Shown here piece after piece: positions 1 through 8,621 of a DNA stretch of 64,000 nucleotides. Both the position numbers and the translations under genes were made by a program. This DNA is from JABMMZ01 sp044368575 (GTDB lineage Bacteria; Bacteroidota; Bacteroidia; NS11-12g; UBA955): positions 1 to 64,000 of the forward strand of contig JBIPPH010000003.1 of NCBI GenBank assembly GCA_044368575.1, given 5' to 3'. The first letter of the stretch is position 1; each line of letters opens with the position of its first letter. The notes below the pieces were generated by a model, which saw only the letters and a program-made list of their open reading frames with translations, searched no databases and had not been told where the DNA came from.

Positions 1-861
1 GACCGCATGAGAATGCATTTCATTCCAGGCTTCGGAGGGTATATGGATGCCAATTATGCAGCTGAAACAGGGTCCTTCAAACATTTTGTTGAAGCTAATA
101 TTGGGGTAAAACCATTTAGACAAAAAAACATATGGATTGACGCGGGTGTTTTGCCTTCGCCATTTAGCACTGAAACTGCTATATCAAAGGATCAGCCCAT
201 GTATACCCGTTCTTTGGCGCCAGAATATGTGCCCTATTATCTTTCGGGCGTTAAGCTTACTGTTCCCTTAAAAAAAGATTTAACGACCTATTGGTACATT
301 GTTAACGGTTGGCAAAATATCAGAGATAACAATCAACAAAAATCAATTGTAGGTCAATTTGAATTTGTGCCAAATAACAATCACACTTTTATTGGGAATG
401 TTTATGTTGGCCAAGAACAATTTGATTTACACCCAGATTGGCGCATACGAACTTTCTATGACTTACAGTGGACCTGCAAAATCAATAAAGCATTAACCGC
501 CTATACTTGTGTTTATTTAGGGCAACAAAATCGTGTTGATTCTGTTAATCAAACGTCAAAAGCTCAATGGGGGCAAGCCAACACAGTCCTTAAATGGACT
601 ATGTCTAATCAATCTTTTTTGTCATTCAGAATGGAGTATTTCAAAGACATGTCTGGTATTCAATTGCAATCTATTAATCCGGTTCCTGGTTCTGTTTTAT
701 ATGGTTCAGGACTTTGTTACTCTCATATGTTAGGCAGTAAATCTATGTTCCGTTTGGAATACAGAGCACTCAAAAGCCCCTATGCCATGTTTAATAGTAG
801 CAATGGTTATGGCTTAAAGTCGTCTCAATCGTTAGTGGCTAATTTAAGCGCTTGGTTTTAA
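1..861 (+). CDS. OmpL-like beta-barrel porin, 5' end cut off by the window
   Basis: The reading frame is open to base 1, so the gene begins upstream; the first ATG in view (base 7) is probably internal. What remains is about 286 residues of alternating, aromatic-rich beta strands with no hydrophobic helix and a final strand ending in Ala-Trp-Phe, the usual C-terminal aromatic of an outer-membrane barrel. The segment around FGGYMDANY, 'DAGVLPSPFSTE' and 'YYLSGVKLTVPL' resembles the putative beta-barrel porin-2 (OmpL-like) family of Bacteroidota, which is thought to form general or solute-selective outer-membrane channels; substrate unknown. The next gene starts on the last base of its stop codon (TAATG), so the two are probably co-translated. 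Confidence 0.7.
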   Translation, partial: DRMRMHFIPGFGGYMDANYAAETGSFKHFVEANIGVKPFRQKNIWIDAGVLPSPFSTETAISKDQPMYTRSLAPEYVPYYLSGVKLTVPLKKDLTTYWYIVNGWQNIRDNNQQKSIVGQFEFVPNNNHTFIGNVYVGQEQFDLHPDWRIRTFYDLQWTCKINKALTAYTCVYLGQQNRVDSVNQTSKAQWGQANTVLKWTMSNQSFLSFRMEYFKDMSGIQLQSINPVPGSVLYGSGLCYSHMLGSKSMFRLEYRALKSPYAMFNSSNGYGLKSSQSLVANLSAWF

Positions 862-2300
862 TGAATTCAATGCCCAAAAAACAACTTTGGGTTATTTCAG
901 CGGTATTTGCTGTATTGTATTTAATGATTGTATTGGTCAATCATTATTGCTTTAGAACCTATGCACTTGACCTAGGTATTTATACCAATGCCTTATACGA
1001 TTATGCCCATGGTCAGTGGAATGATGCTACTAGTTTTAAATTAGAAGCGCAGAATTTATTGTCAGACCACCTGGATTTGTCTTTGATCATCTTGTCGCCA
1101 TTGTCTTATTTGTTTGGCCAATACACTTTGTTATTGGTTCAAGTAGCGAGTATAATTTTGGGCGGTTTTGGTTTGGCACAATGGGTAAGTATTAAACTTA
1201 ATAAAGCAGACTGGCAAAGTCAAGTGATGTTGGCGTTTTATCTGTTCTTTGGGGTGTTTTCAGCTTTGTCTTTTGTGTATCACAGCAATGTTCTAGCTGC
1301 CTGTTTATTGCCATGGTTATTGGTGTTTTTGCACAAACAAAAATGGGTAATAATGTATTTGATTGCCCTCTTAATGTTGTTTACAAAGGAATCTGTGGCA
1401 TTGTGGCTCTTGGGAATTGGTGGTTTTATAGCAGTTACAGATTGGTCAACTAAAGCCATTCGAATACATGCATTAATTTTAATGGTTGGGTCCTTATTGT
1501 ATTTCTATTTGGCTATTGTATGGATCATGCCAGCACTTTCAATTAACCAATCATACAACCATTTCAAATACCATGTGCTAGGGAATTCCTATGCGGAGGC
1601 TTTAGTGTTTTGTATTAGCCATCCATTAGAACTTATTCGTATTTTATTTGTGAATACGACTGATGCAATCAGTAACCAATATGTTAAGTTGGAGTTTTGG
1701 CTGTTTATCCTATTTTCAGGGGCCTGGGCATTAATGTTTTTGCCAAGGTATGCTTTGCTGTTAATTGTTCCTTTGGTATCCAAAATGGCCTATGATGATC
1801 CTGCAATATGGAGTATAGATTGTCATTACGCCATTGAGTTTGCCCCAGTATTGGTGATGCTTTTAGCGGAGTTAAAAAAACGATATGCCACTCGTTTATT
1901 GCCCTGGACTGTTTTGATAGCTTTAAATGCAATGGTAAGCATTCGCCTTATGGATCATACCGTGTATTTACATGATTATCAAAGATTGCGAGTGTATCAA
2001 AAAGGGCATTATACCAGGGGGTATGAATTGGCGCCTGTGTACGAAGCATTGTCTAAAATACCGGATACTGCTGCCGTAAGTGCTCAGACCGCTTTTATGC
2101 CTCATTTGGCCTACCGGTCAAAAGCGTATCAATTCCCTATAGTTAAAGATGCTCGATGGATCATTGTCTCAACATGTGAAGACATAACTTATCCATTGTC
2201 AAAATCTGATTTTTCAACAACGGTCAAAGCCTTTTTAACCGATACTTCTTGGCAAGTAGTTTACCAAGAACCCGAAGTTATTTTGTTGCATAAACCATGA
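861..2300 (+). CDS. DUF2079 family polytopic membrane protein
   Basis: A 479-aa inner-membrane protein with about ten hydrophobic segments. The N-terminal part (first helix, then 'YALDLGIYTNALYDYAHGQWN') is the hallmark of DUF2079, a family distantly related to GT-C-like membrane proteins; the biochemical activity is unknown. The ATG at 861 overlaps the porin stop as TAATG and is preferred over an in-frame TTG at 852. The C-terminal 100 residues are soluble and probably face the periplasm. No glycosyltransferase operon surrounds it, so a role in envelope glycan assembly is only a guess. Confidence 0.72.
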   Translation: MNSMPKKQLWVISAVFAVLYLMIVLVNHYCFRTYALDLGIYTNALYDYAHGQWNDATSFKLEAQNLLSDHLDLSLIILSPLSYLFGQYTLLLVQVASIILGGFGLAQWVSIKLNKADWQSQVMLAFYLFFGVFSALSFVYHSNVLAACLLPWLLVFLHKQKWVIMYLIALLMLFTKESVALWLLGIGGFIAVTDWSTKAIRIHALILMVGSLLYFYLAIVWIMPALSINQSYNHFKYHVLGNSYAEALVFCISHPLELIRILFVNTTDAISNQYVKLEFWLFILFSGAWALMFLPRYALLLIVPLVSKMAYDDPAIWSIDCHYAIEFAPVLVMLLAELKKRYATRLLPWTVLIALNAMVSIRLMDHTVYLHDYQRLRVYQKGHYTRGYELAPVYEALSKIPDTAAVSAQTAFMPHLAYRSKAYQFPIVKDARWIIVSTCEDITYPLSKSDFSTTVKAFLTDTSWQVVYQEPEVILLHKP

Positions 2301-2322
2301 GTTAGACATACAGATTATTCCT

Positions 2323-2330
2323 TATTTTTG
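2323..2330 (+). promoter_or_regulatory. Bacteroidota -7 element before the acyl-CoA carboxylase gene
   Basis: TATTTTTG matches the TAnnTTTG -7 consensus and ends 16 nt before the ATG at 2347. No TTG is present at the expected -33 distance, so this is a half-match. Confidence 0.35.
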
Positions 2331-2346
2331 TGAGGATTTAATCATT

Positions 2347-3981
2347 ATGTCAAAGCAAGATCTGGATTTCAATATCAACGAAGACTTTAACAAACAGTTG
2401 GTGTTTGATTTAAAAACCAAATTCCAAAAAGTAGCTAAAGGCGGTGGCGATAAAGCGGCCGCTAAGCAAAAAGAAAAAGGCAAATTGTTGGCCAGAGAAC
2501 GCATAGATTACTTGCGCGATAAAGACACGCCGTTTGTAGAGGTAGGTGCTTTTGCAGGCGAAGACATGTATCCAGAATATGGGGGTTGTCCTAGTGGAGG
2601 GGTAGTGTGTGGCATTGCATATGTGAGTGGTCGTCAGTGTATGATTGTGGCCAATGACGCTACAGTTAAAGCTGGTGCTTGGTTTCCTATAACAGGAAAA
2701 AAGAATTTGAGGGCCCAGGAAATTGCCATGGAGAATCGATTGCCAATAATCTACTTGGTGGATTCTGCTGGGGTTTTCTTGCCAATGCAAGATGAGATTT
2801 TCCCTGATAAAGAACATTTTGGTCGCATTTTTAGAAACAATGCCATTATGAGCAGTATGGGCATTACCCAAATTGCTGCAGTAATGGGCAGTTGTGTTGC
2901 TGGGGGCGCCTATTTGCCCATCATGAGTGATGAAGCACTTATAGTGGATAAAACGGGTTCTATCTTTTTAGCTGGTTCTTATTTGGTTAAAGCCGCCATT
3001 GGAGAAGACATCGACAATGAAACACTTGGTGGTAGCATTTCTCAATCTGAAATCTCAGGCGTGATTGATGACCGTTTCCCAGATGATCAGTCTTGTTTAG
3101 ATAGAATCAAATACATCATGGATAAAATTGGTCATTTTGATACTGCAGGTTTTGATAGAGTTGAACCTAAGATGCCTGAGGGTGACATGAAGAATTTGTA
3201 TGGTATTTTACCAAAAGACAGAGCCAAGCCCTATGATACCATGGCTTTGATCAAACAATTGGTAGACGAAAGTGCATTTGAACAATACAAAGAAGGTTAT
3301 GGCAAAACCATTATCTGTGGCTATGCCCGTATTGATGGTTGGGCGGTTGGAATTGTAGCCAATAACAGAACTTTAAGCAAGAGTAAAAAAGGCGAAATGC
3401 AGTTTGGTGGTGTTATCTACAATGATAGTGCAGACAAAGCCGCTCGTTTCATAATGAATTGTAATCAAAAGAAAATTCCATTGGTATTTTTGCAAGATGT
3501 AACTGGGTTTATGGTGGGCTCAAGAAGTGAACATGCTGGCATCATTAAAGACGGTGCAAAAATGGTAAATGCCATGAGTAACAGTACTGTTCCAAAGTTT
3601 ACCATTATTGTTGGCAATAGTTACGGCGCTGGCAATTATGCTATGTGTGGTAAAGCGTATGATCCTCGATTGATTTATGCATGGCCATCAGCAAGAATTG
3701 CGGTTATGGGAGGAGAACAAGCTGCAAAAGTATTGTTGCAAATTGAAAAGGCCAGTCTTGAAGCCAAAGGTCAAACCATTACACCTGAAGCTGAAAAAGC
3801 TTTACTCGATGCCATTATTGCTAGATACGAAAAGCAATTATCGCCTTATTATGCTGCATCAAGATTGTGGGTTGATGGTGTAATTGATCCTATTGAAACC
3901 CGAAAGGTGATCAGCGAAGGAATTGCAATGGCCAATCATGCGCCAGTTAAACCTTATAATGTAGGGGTTTTACAAACCTAA
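2347..3981 (+). CDS. Acyl-CoA carboxylase, carboxyltransferase (beta) subunit
   Basis: A 544-aa crotonase-fold carboxyltransferase that would move CO2 from carboxybiotin to an acyl-CoA. Two halves are visible: an N-terminal half with 'YLVDSAGVFLPMQ' and 'GSCVAGGAYLPIMSDEA', and a C-terminal half with 'PLVFLQDVTGFMVG' and 'YGAGNYAMCGKAYDPR', as in propionyl- and methylcrotonyl-CoA carboxylase beta subunits. The 'AGGAYLPIMSDEALIV..TGSIFLAG' stretch is closer to methylcrotonyl-CoA carboxylase, but substrate cannot be fixed. No biotin carboxylase or biotin carrier gene lies nearby, so the alpha subunit must be encoded elsewhere. Its stop abuts the stop of the convergent gene with no spacer (TAATTA). 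Confidence 0.9.
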   Translation: MSKQDLDFNINEDFNKQLVFDLKTKFQKVAKGGGDKAAAKQKEKGKLLARERIDYLRDKDTPFVEVGAFAGEDMYPEYGGCPSGGVVCGIAYVSGRQCMIVANDATVKAGAWFPITGKKNLRAQEIAMENRLPIIYLVDSAGVFLPMQDEIFPDKEHFGRIFRNNAIMSSMGITQIAAVMGSCVAGGAYLPIMSDEALIVDKTGSIFLAGSYLVKAAIGEDIDNETLGGSISQSEISGVIDDRFPDDQSCLDRIKYIMDKIGHFDTAGFDRVEPKMPEGDMKNLYGILPKDRAKPYDTMALIKQLVDESAFEQYKEGYGKTIICGYARIDGWAVGIVANNRTLSKSKKGEMQFGGVIYNDSADKAARFIMNCNQKKIPLVFLQDVTGFMVGSRSEHAGIIKDGAKMVNAMSNSTVPKFTIIVGNSYGAGNYAMCGKAYDPRLIYAWPSARIAVMGGEQAAKVLLQIEKASLEAKGQTITPEAEKALLDAIIARYEKQLSPYYAASRLWVDGVIDPIETRKVISEGIAMANHAPVKPYNVGVLQT

Positions 3982-6900
3982 TTACTTTAATAGGGTAAGG
4001 CTACCTCTTAACTCAATTGGGCCTTTGTGTTTGCTTTGTATGTTTGCTACATACATGTAAACGCCTTGCATGCAAGCTTGATTTTGGTAATTGCCATCCC
4101 AAGGGCTGTTGTTTTGAGTTTCATAAATCAATTCACCCCAACGGTTAAAAATTCTAAAACTACTAGCTTCATTCGTAATGCCATGTATTTGTATGGTTTC
4201 ATTGAATTGATCACCATTTGGCGAAAAGGCATTTGGTATAAAAAATTGATTGTTATTGAATATAGCGGTTTTTTGAGTCATCGTGTCTGAGCAGGCAAAG
4301 TTGTTTTGAACATACAATTGAACGGTATAGCTTATGTTTTTCTCATACACATGAGTAGGGTTCAAGCCTTGATTAAAAGTATTGTCTCCAAAATCCCATT
4401 CATACGAATCTGCCCCAATGCTCTGATTATTTAATTGAATTGCATATTGAATAATATCTTCTTGAGCACTTGGATAGTCTATGGTAAATAGCGCTTTTGG
4501 TGTGGCGTGAACATTGAATTTGATGTGAGTAGTATCGCCAAAACAAGCTTCGTATTCCGCTCTAGCAATAAAAATTTGCTCTTTTTCATTGAAAGCTTTA
4601 CTTGTCGGATAGGCAGGAATACTGGAACTGCCATTGGTTTGGATTAATTCTGAATTGAGTGTATTCCAATGGGCTATAGCAGGGCTAGGAGAACATTTAA
4701 GTGTGATGGTTTTTTGCCAATCTCCAGAACAAATATCTGGCGGTGCTACAGGCAATACTTTAGGGCTTATTTGATAATATACTCTAGTTGTAATAGTATC
4801 TGAAACGCATTGTTTGTTATAAGCAACAAAGGTATACTGATCATATTGTAATTGTTGTTGTGCAGGGATATAATAAGCGGGCAATGGGTTGTTTCCTTTT
4901 TTGTTTGGGCTCAAATAGGTATTTACTGATTGCCAAACAATAGAGTCACTGGCATAGGCCGTTTCAGCCTTTATGCCATTGAATATTTGTCGGCTACAAA
5001 TTAAAGTATCTGCTATAGGTTTTAATACCGGTAGGCTATTGATTTGAATGTTGAAGTATATACTGTCTCCAGGGCAACCATTATTGGTGTTGAATACCAT
5101 GATTTGCCCTGCAATATTGGAGTGCGGATTAACCCTTTGGTCTTGGGTTAAACTATCAACACCAGAGCTATCTATGCCCAATTCTGTTTGTGTATTCTGC
5201 CATTGTAATGGGTAATTAACCTTATTGCTTTTGAACACTAAAGACTTTAGTTGTTCATTGCCACAAATCGAAACATCTCGAACAGGCTCGATGCGAATAG
5301 GCGCTATTAGTCTAATTTTAAAACTGCTTTCTGTACTTGGGCACAATTTGTGATCTGCTTTAACCATAATCAAATGGTATTCGTCATTAGTTAATTGGAC
5401 AATCTGTTTTTCAGGTATAAATGAGTCGCCTTTGTTAGCAATATAGTTTGAAGGGGATTGATTGGTCCAAGTGATTTTTGCATCATTAAAATTACTTTTA
5501 AAATAGATGGCTGGAAGTAGCTGTTCAAAACAAATTGTTTGATCATTGATGGGTTCAATTTTCAGACTGGGCACTACGATTAAATTAATCACTGTAGCAT
5601 ATGCACTTCTAATATTATTTGATGCGTAAATATATATTTGACTGAATTGAGTGTCTTGAACTGTTGGGCTAATTAAAGCAGGTAATTGTCCATAACCGTG
5701 GTCAGGAAGGCCATTGTCTGTAGAAGAGTTCTTCCAATAAATTCCTAGAGATTGATCGTCAATGCTAAGTTTTGGAAATTGCCATTGGGTGTTTGAGCAA
5801 GCGATAATTGTGTTGCTGCTAATAGGATTTATTTTACTTGTAAATTCCACGAAAATACTATCGATGAAAATAACACAATATTTGGCGTTTAGTAGTTTAA
5901 CAGTATATAAACCACTTTGATTGACCACTAATGAAGGTAGTTTTGATCCGTCAGACCATTCATAGTGGCTTGCATTAGAACATGGTTTTATTGTAACAGT
6001 AGCATTTTTGCTCAAGATCGTATGGGATCCAGAATGAATGTGTTGAATGGATTCTATTAAACTAGGTAAGCCTATATAATTGATCCCATTGAGCTTTATA
6101 GCATTTGGTTTGAGCAAACAATTTTTACCAACCTGATTAGGTTGTTCTATACTGTGCAAATAATTTGATCCAGGATTGCCACATAACCAGATGGTTTGCA
6201 ATGGTGTTAATTGAATGGCGCCAATTCTTGAACCGGTTTTTATAACTACATAAGGCGCAATTTGCCAATTGTTTTTGCCTTTTCTTACATCATATTGATA
6301 TACTGTGCCCTCGTCAAGATAACTGGCATAAAGCAACTGACTATTGGGTGAAAAACTAAGGCCATAAAAACTAAGGTCATAATTTAAATCTATAACTTGA
6401 GACTGTCCGTAACTGGTGATTTTGCCATTGTTGTTGTCAAACTGATTTAAGTCTATACTTCTTTGGTGACATTTGGCATTGGCCAAAAATTCTCCATTTG
6501 GTGAAAACTTTAAATAGCCAAGTTCAATATTATGAGAAAAACTATTGTCAATCTGACTTATAACCGGGTTAGTGCTCAATCCTGATTGGTCTAGTTTGTA
6601 GGCCATATAAAAAGCGCTGCGAGCTATGTGTGCAACAATCCAATAGCCGTTGGAATTACAGGCTGTTGTTATGGCGATTTTTTCATCACAACTTTTGTGT
6701 AAAACAATATTCTTTTTTATCACTTTGCCTAAACCATTATTTAAATTCATGTCAACCACAGAATAGCACAAAAAGTTAGTTCTGCTGTAGTTAGCTTCAA
6801 CAGTAAATACATAGTAAATTGAAGGATTAAGCGGTTGATTTACCAAAGCCATTGAAGTAGAAGAAAAGTGCCCCCTTAAGTTCTCGCCATTTTCAATTAA

Positions 6901-7140
6901 TTGGTGTTTAGCATTGAATAAATTTCTACTATCTGAGTACATTACCAATTGACCATTTTTGTCGCTAATACTACTTGAAACTTCGTAGGCATTGATTGAA
7001 GAAAGGCTATTGTGAATGCTGTATTGATTGTTTTTAAATTCAATCCAATTGCCATTGCCAAAAATCCAATTTTGATTTTGAGCCCATCCATTTACTATGT
7101 GAAGGCCTAGAGAAACAATGAGGTAGAATTTAGTTTTCAT
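3982..7140 (-). CDS. Giant secreted protein: beta-propeller, five 89-residue repeats, PKD, T9SS/gliding C-terminal domain
   Basis: A 1052-aa secreted protein. Residues 1-20 are a signal peptide (cut near WA-QNQ). Residues about 25-370 hold propeller-like blades ('LKFSPNGEFLA', 'LSFSPNSQLLYASY'). Residues about 440-880 are five divergent Ig-like repeats, with cysteines at 448, 537, 626, 715 and 804, exactly 89 residues apart, and a second cysteine about 63 residues later in four of them. A PKD domain follows ('YEWDFGDNTF', residues 914-922). The last 85 residues are the gliding motility-associated (type B) sorting domain ('FFIPNAFSPNGDQFNET', 'FRIFNRWGELIYE'), which in this phylum directs export through the type IX secretion system. 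Likely a surface or extracellular adhesin-like protein; ligand unknown. Confidence 0.85.
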   Translation of the reverse strand: MKTKFYLIVSLGLHIVNGWAQNQNWIFGNGNWIEFKNNQYSIHNSLSSINAYEVSSSISDKNGQLVMYSDSRNLFNAKHQLIENGENLRGHFSSTSMALVNQPLNPSIYYVFTVEANYSRTNFLCYSVVDMNLNNGLGKVIKKNIVLHKSCDEKIAITTACNSNGYWIVAHIARSAFYMAYKLDQSGLSTNPVISQIDNSFSHNIELGYLKFSPNGEFLANAKCHQRSIDLNQFDNNNGKITSYGQSQVIDLNYDLSFYGLSFSPNSQLLYASYLDEGTVYQYDVRKGKNNWQIAPYVVIKTGSRIGAIQLTPLQTIWLCGNPGSNYLHSIEQPNQVGKNCLLKPNAIKLNGINYIGLPSLIESIQHIHSGSHTILSKNATVTIKPCSNASHYEWSDGSKLPSLVVNQSGLYTVKLLNAKYCVIFIDSIFVEFTSKINPISSNTIIACSNTQWQFPKLSIDDQSLGIYWKNSSTDNGLPDHGYGQLPALISPTVQDTQFSQIYIYASNNIRSAYATVINLIVVPSLKIEPINDQTICFEQLLPAIYFKSNFNDAKITWTNQSPSNYIANKGDSFIPEKQIVQLTNDEYHLIMVKADHKLCPSTESSFKIRLIAPIRIEPVRDVSICGNEQLKSLVFKSNKVNYPLQWQNTQTELGIDSSGVDSLTQDQRVNPHSNIAGQIMVFNTNNGCPGDSIYFNIQINSLPVLKPIADTLICSRQIFNGIKAETAYASDSIVWQSVNTYLSPNKKGNNPLPAYYIPAQQQLQYDQYTFVAYNKQCVSDTITTRVYYQISPKVLPVAPPDICSGDWQKTITLKCSPSPAIAHWNTLNSELIQTNGSSSIPAYPTSKAFNEKEQIFIARAEYEACFGDTTHIKFNVHATPKALFTIDYPSAQEDIIQYAIQLNNQSIGADSYEWDFGDNTFNQGLNPTHVYEKNISYTVQLYVQNNFACSDTMTQKTAIFNNNQFFIPNAFSPNGDQFNETIQIHGITNEASSFRIFNRWGELIYETQNNSPWDGNYQNQACMQGVYMYVANIQSKHKGPIELRGSLTLLK
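4501..5823 (-). repeat. Five tandem 89-aa protein repeats with fixed 267-bp spacing
   Basis: Within the T9SS cargo gene, the leading cysteine codons lie at 5797-5799, 5530-5532, 5263-5265, 4996-4998 and 4729-4731, each 267 bp apart. The second cysteine codons lie at 5341-5343, 5074-5076, 4807-4809 and 4543-4545 (267, 267, 264 bp apart); the first repeat lacks it. Flanking sequence is similar but divergent ('ICFEQLLPAI', 'ICGNEQLKSL', 'ICSRQIFNGI', 'ICSGDWQKTI' at the start; 'C-x-x-D-[ST]' at the end), so the repeats are old but their length is preserved. Confidence 0.8.
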
Positions 7141-7188
7141 AGGCAGGCTGATTTATTATTCAGACAAGCCTAATTTTAAATTCGTTGC

Positions 7189-8082
7189 TTAGTGTTTTTG
7201 AAATTTTTCTGTTGCAAAAGTTTTGAGACGGTCAGCATTCAAATTGACCAATACCCCAAGTAAAACCAAGCAAATCCCTAGCATTACAGCAATAGGGTAG
7301 TGGTCGTTGAAACAGGTAATCCCCAATAATACGCCCCAAATAATACCAATATAACTCACGCTGGATACTCTGGCAGCGGTGTCATTTTGATAGGCTCTTG
7401 TCATGAAATACTGACCGATTTGAGTAAAAATGCCTGTGCCAAATAAATACAACCAATCTATGCCATTGGGCCAAACCAAATCAGCTGGAAATAGAAAAAA
7501 ATACAAAACTACAATGGGGAAAGTTATGAGTGGATGATATAAAACAATGACATCCGCATGCTCTTGGTCTTTCATGTTGCGGATAGCATTGTAAGCCAAT
7601 CCTGTAAATAAGGCAGCGACAATACCCATCATAAAATCAAACCCTGAAACATTAGCAAACCCTTTAACCATAACAACCCCTGTAAAAGATATTGCAAAAG
7701 CCAACCATTGAATGCGTTTAATGGATTCATTCAAAAACAACATCGCTATAATGGTCGTAAAGATTGGGCTTAAATAATGGATTACAATCGCGTTGGCTAA
7801 AGCCATATGCTGTAAAGTGTAATAATAGGCGATTAGTCCACAGGCGCCAAATAGGCCGCGGGCAATTAGAAATTTTTTGTGTTTGCCCCAAGGGTAAATG
7901 CCTTTGTACTTAACTGTAGCATAACTAATGATAAAAGAGATAATGACCCGGGCCAATATCACTTCAAAAACAGGGATATGAGCAATGCGTTTTACACTTA
8001 AGTTCATTAGCGCAAATGCGACGCTGGCAATCAACATCATTTTTACGCCTTTGCTCAGCCATTTCGGATCATTGGCTTGCAT
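7189..8082 (-). CDS. DMT superfamily (EamA) transporter
   Basis: A 297-aa inner-membrane protein with ten hydrophobic helices in two EamA halves, the drug/metabolite transporter architecture. Family members export or import small metabolites such as amino acids or nucleotide precursors; no substrate can be named. I chose the ATG at 8082, which overlaps the stop of the upstream YfiT-like gene as TAATG; an in-frame ATG at 8091 is also possible. It is the last gene of a three-gene minus-strand operon with the YfiT-like protein and a sugar nucleotidyltransferase. Confidence 0.85.
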   Translation of the reverse strand: MQANDPKWLSKGVKMMLIASVAFALMNLSVKRIAHIPVFEVILARVIISFIISYATVKYKGIYPWGKHKKFLIARGLFGACGLIAYYYTLQHMALANAIVIHYLSPIFTTIIAMLFLNESIKRIQWLAFAISFTGVVMVKGFANVSGFDFMMGIVAALFTGLAYNAIRNMKDQEHADVIVLYHPLITFPIVVLYFFLFPADLVWPNGIDWLYLFGTGIFTQIGQYFMTRAYQNDTAARVSSVSYIGIIWGVLLGITCFNDHYPIAVMLGICLVLLGVLVNLNADRLKTFATEKFQKH

Positions 8083-8621
8083 TACAGCCATCCTTGGTTT
8101 AAAGCATAACGTTCCATTTGAGTCAAATGGTGAGTGCCATGCCAAGCATAAAGGCCTAATACAAAGCCTAAGCTCATGTCGCGTTGTGTTTCAGGATGGA
8201 AGAAACCTTTAGCGTAATCCTCAATAGACATACTTTTAATCAAAGCAACCCATCTGAAGTGTACAGCTTTTAGAATGTCAATACTGGACTGTAGTGGCAC
8301 ATTTTGACTATCTGCTGAAGCTGCCCAAGCATTTTGACTATATGGTTTTATAGTAGGGTGTTCTTCAGTTAAAGCCAATTTGAATCTACAAAAGGCCTGC
8401 ATATGGCTATCGGCTAAGTGGTGCACAATTTGGCGGAACGTCCAACTGTCTGGTCTGTATTGAGCCATTTCATGATCAGGACCTATGCTCGAAAAAAAGG
8501 CCTGTAATTGCATTGGGAATATTGTAATTCTTTCAATGCTGTTTTGAATCCATTCTGCATGAAAATGTTCCGGTGCCTGATAAGGGCCATGGGCTTTTAT
8601 AATTTCCTCTTGAGTAAACAT
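8082..8621 (-). CDS. YfiT/DinB-like putative metal-dependent hydrolase or transferase
   Basis: A 179-aa soluble four-helix-bundle protein of the DinB/YfiT superfamily. The motifs 'WTFRQIVHHLADSHMQAF' (His67/68) and 'LYAWHGTHHLTQ' (His161, His164/165) supply the three histidines that bind a divalent metal. In low-GC Gram-positives YfiT/BstA is linked to bacillithiol transfer; whether this organism makes bacillithiol is not shown here. Its ATG overlaps the stop of the upstream nucleotidyltransferase gene (TAATG at 8621) and its stop overlaps the start of the DMT transporter gene, so all three are translationally coupled. Confidence 0.85.
   Translation of the reverse strand: MFTQEEIIKAHGPYQAPEHFHAEWIQNSIERITIFPMQLQAFFSSIGPDHEMAQYRPDSWTFRQIVHHLADSHMQAFCRFKLALTEEHPTIKPYSQNAWAASADSQNVPLQSSIDILKAVHFRWVALIKSMSIEDYAKGFFHPETQRDMSLGFVLGLYAWHGTHHLTQMERYALNQGWL

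Noticed and set aside
2410..2871. 153-codon minus-strand open frame inside the acyl-CoA carboxylase gene
   Set aside because: Antisense to a strongly conserved enzyme; no independent evidence for translation.
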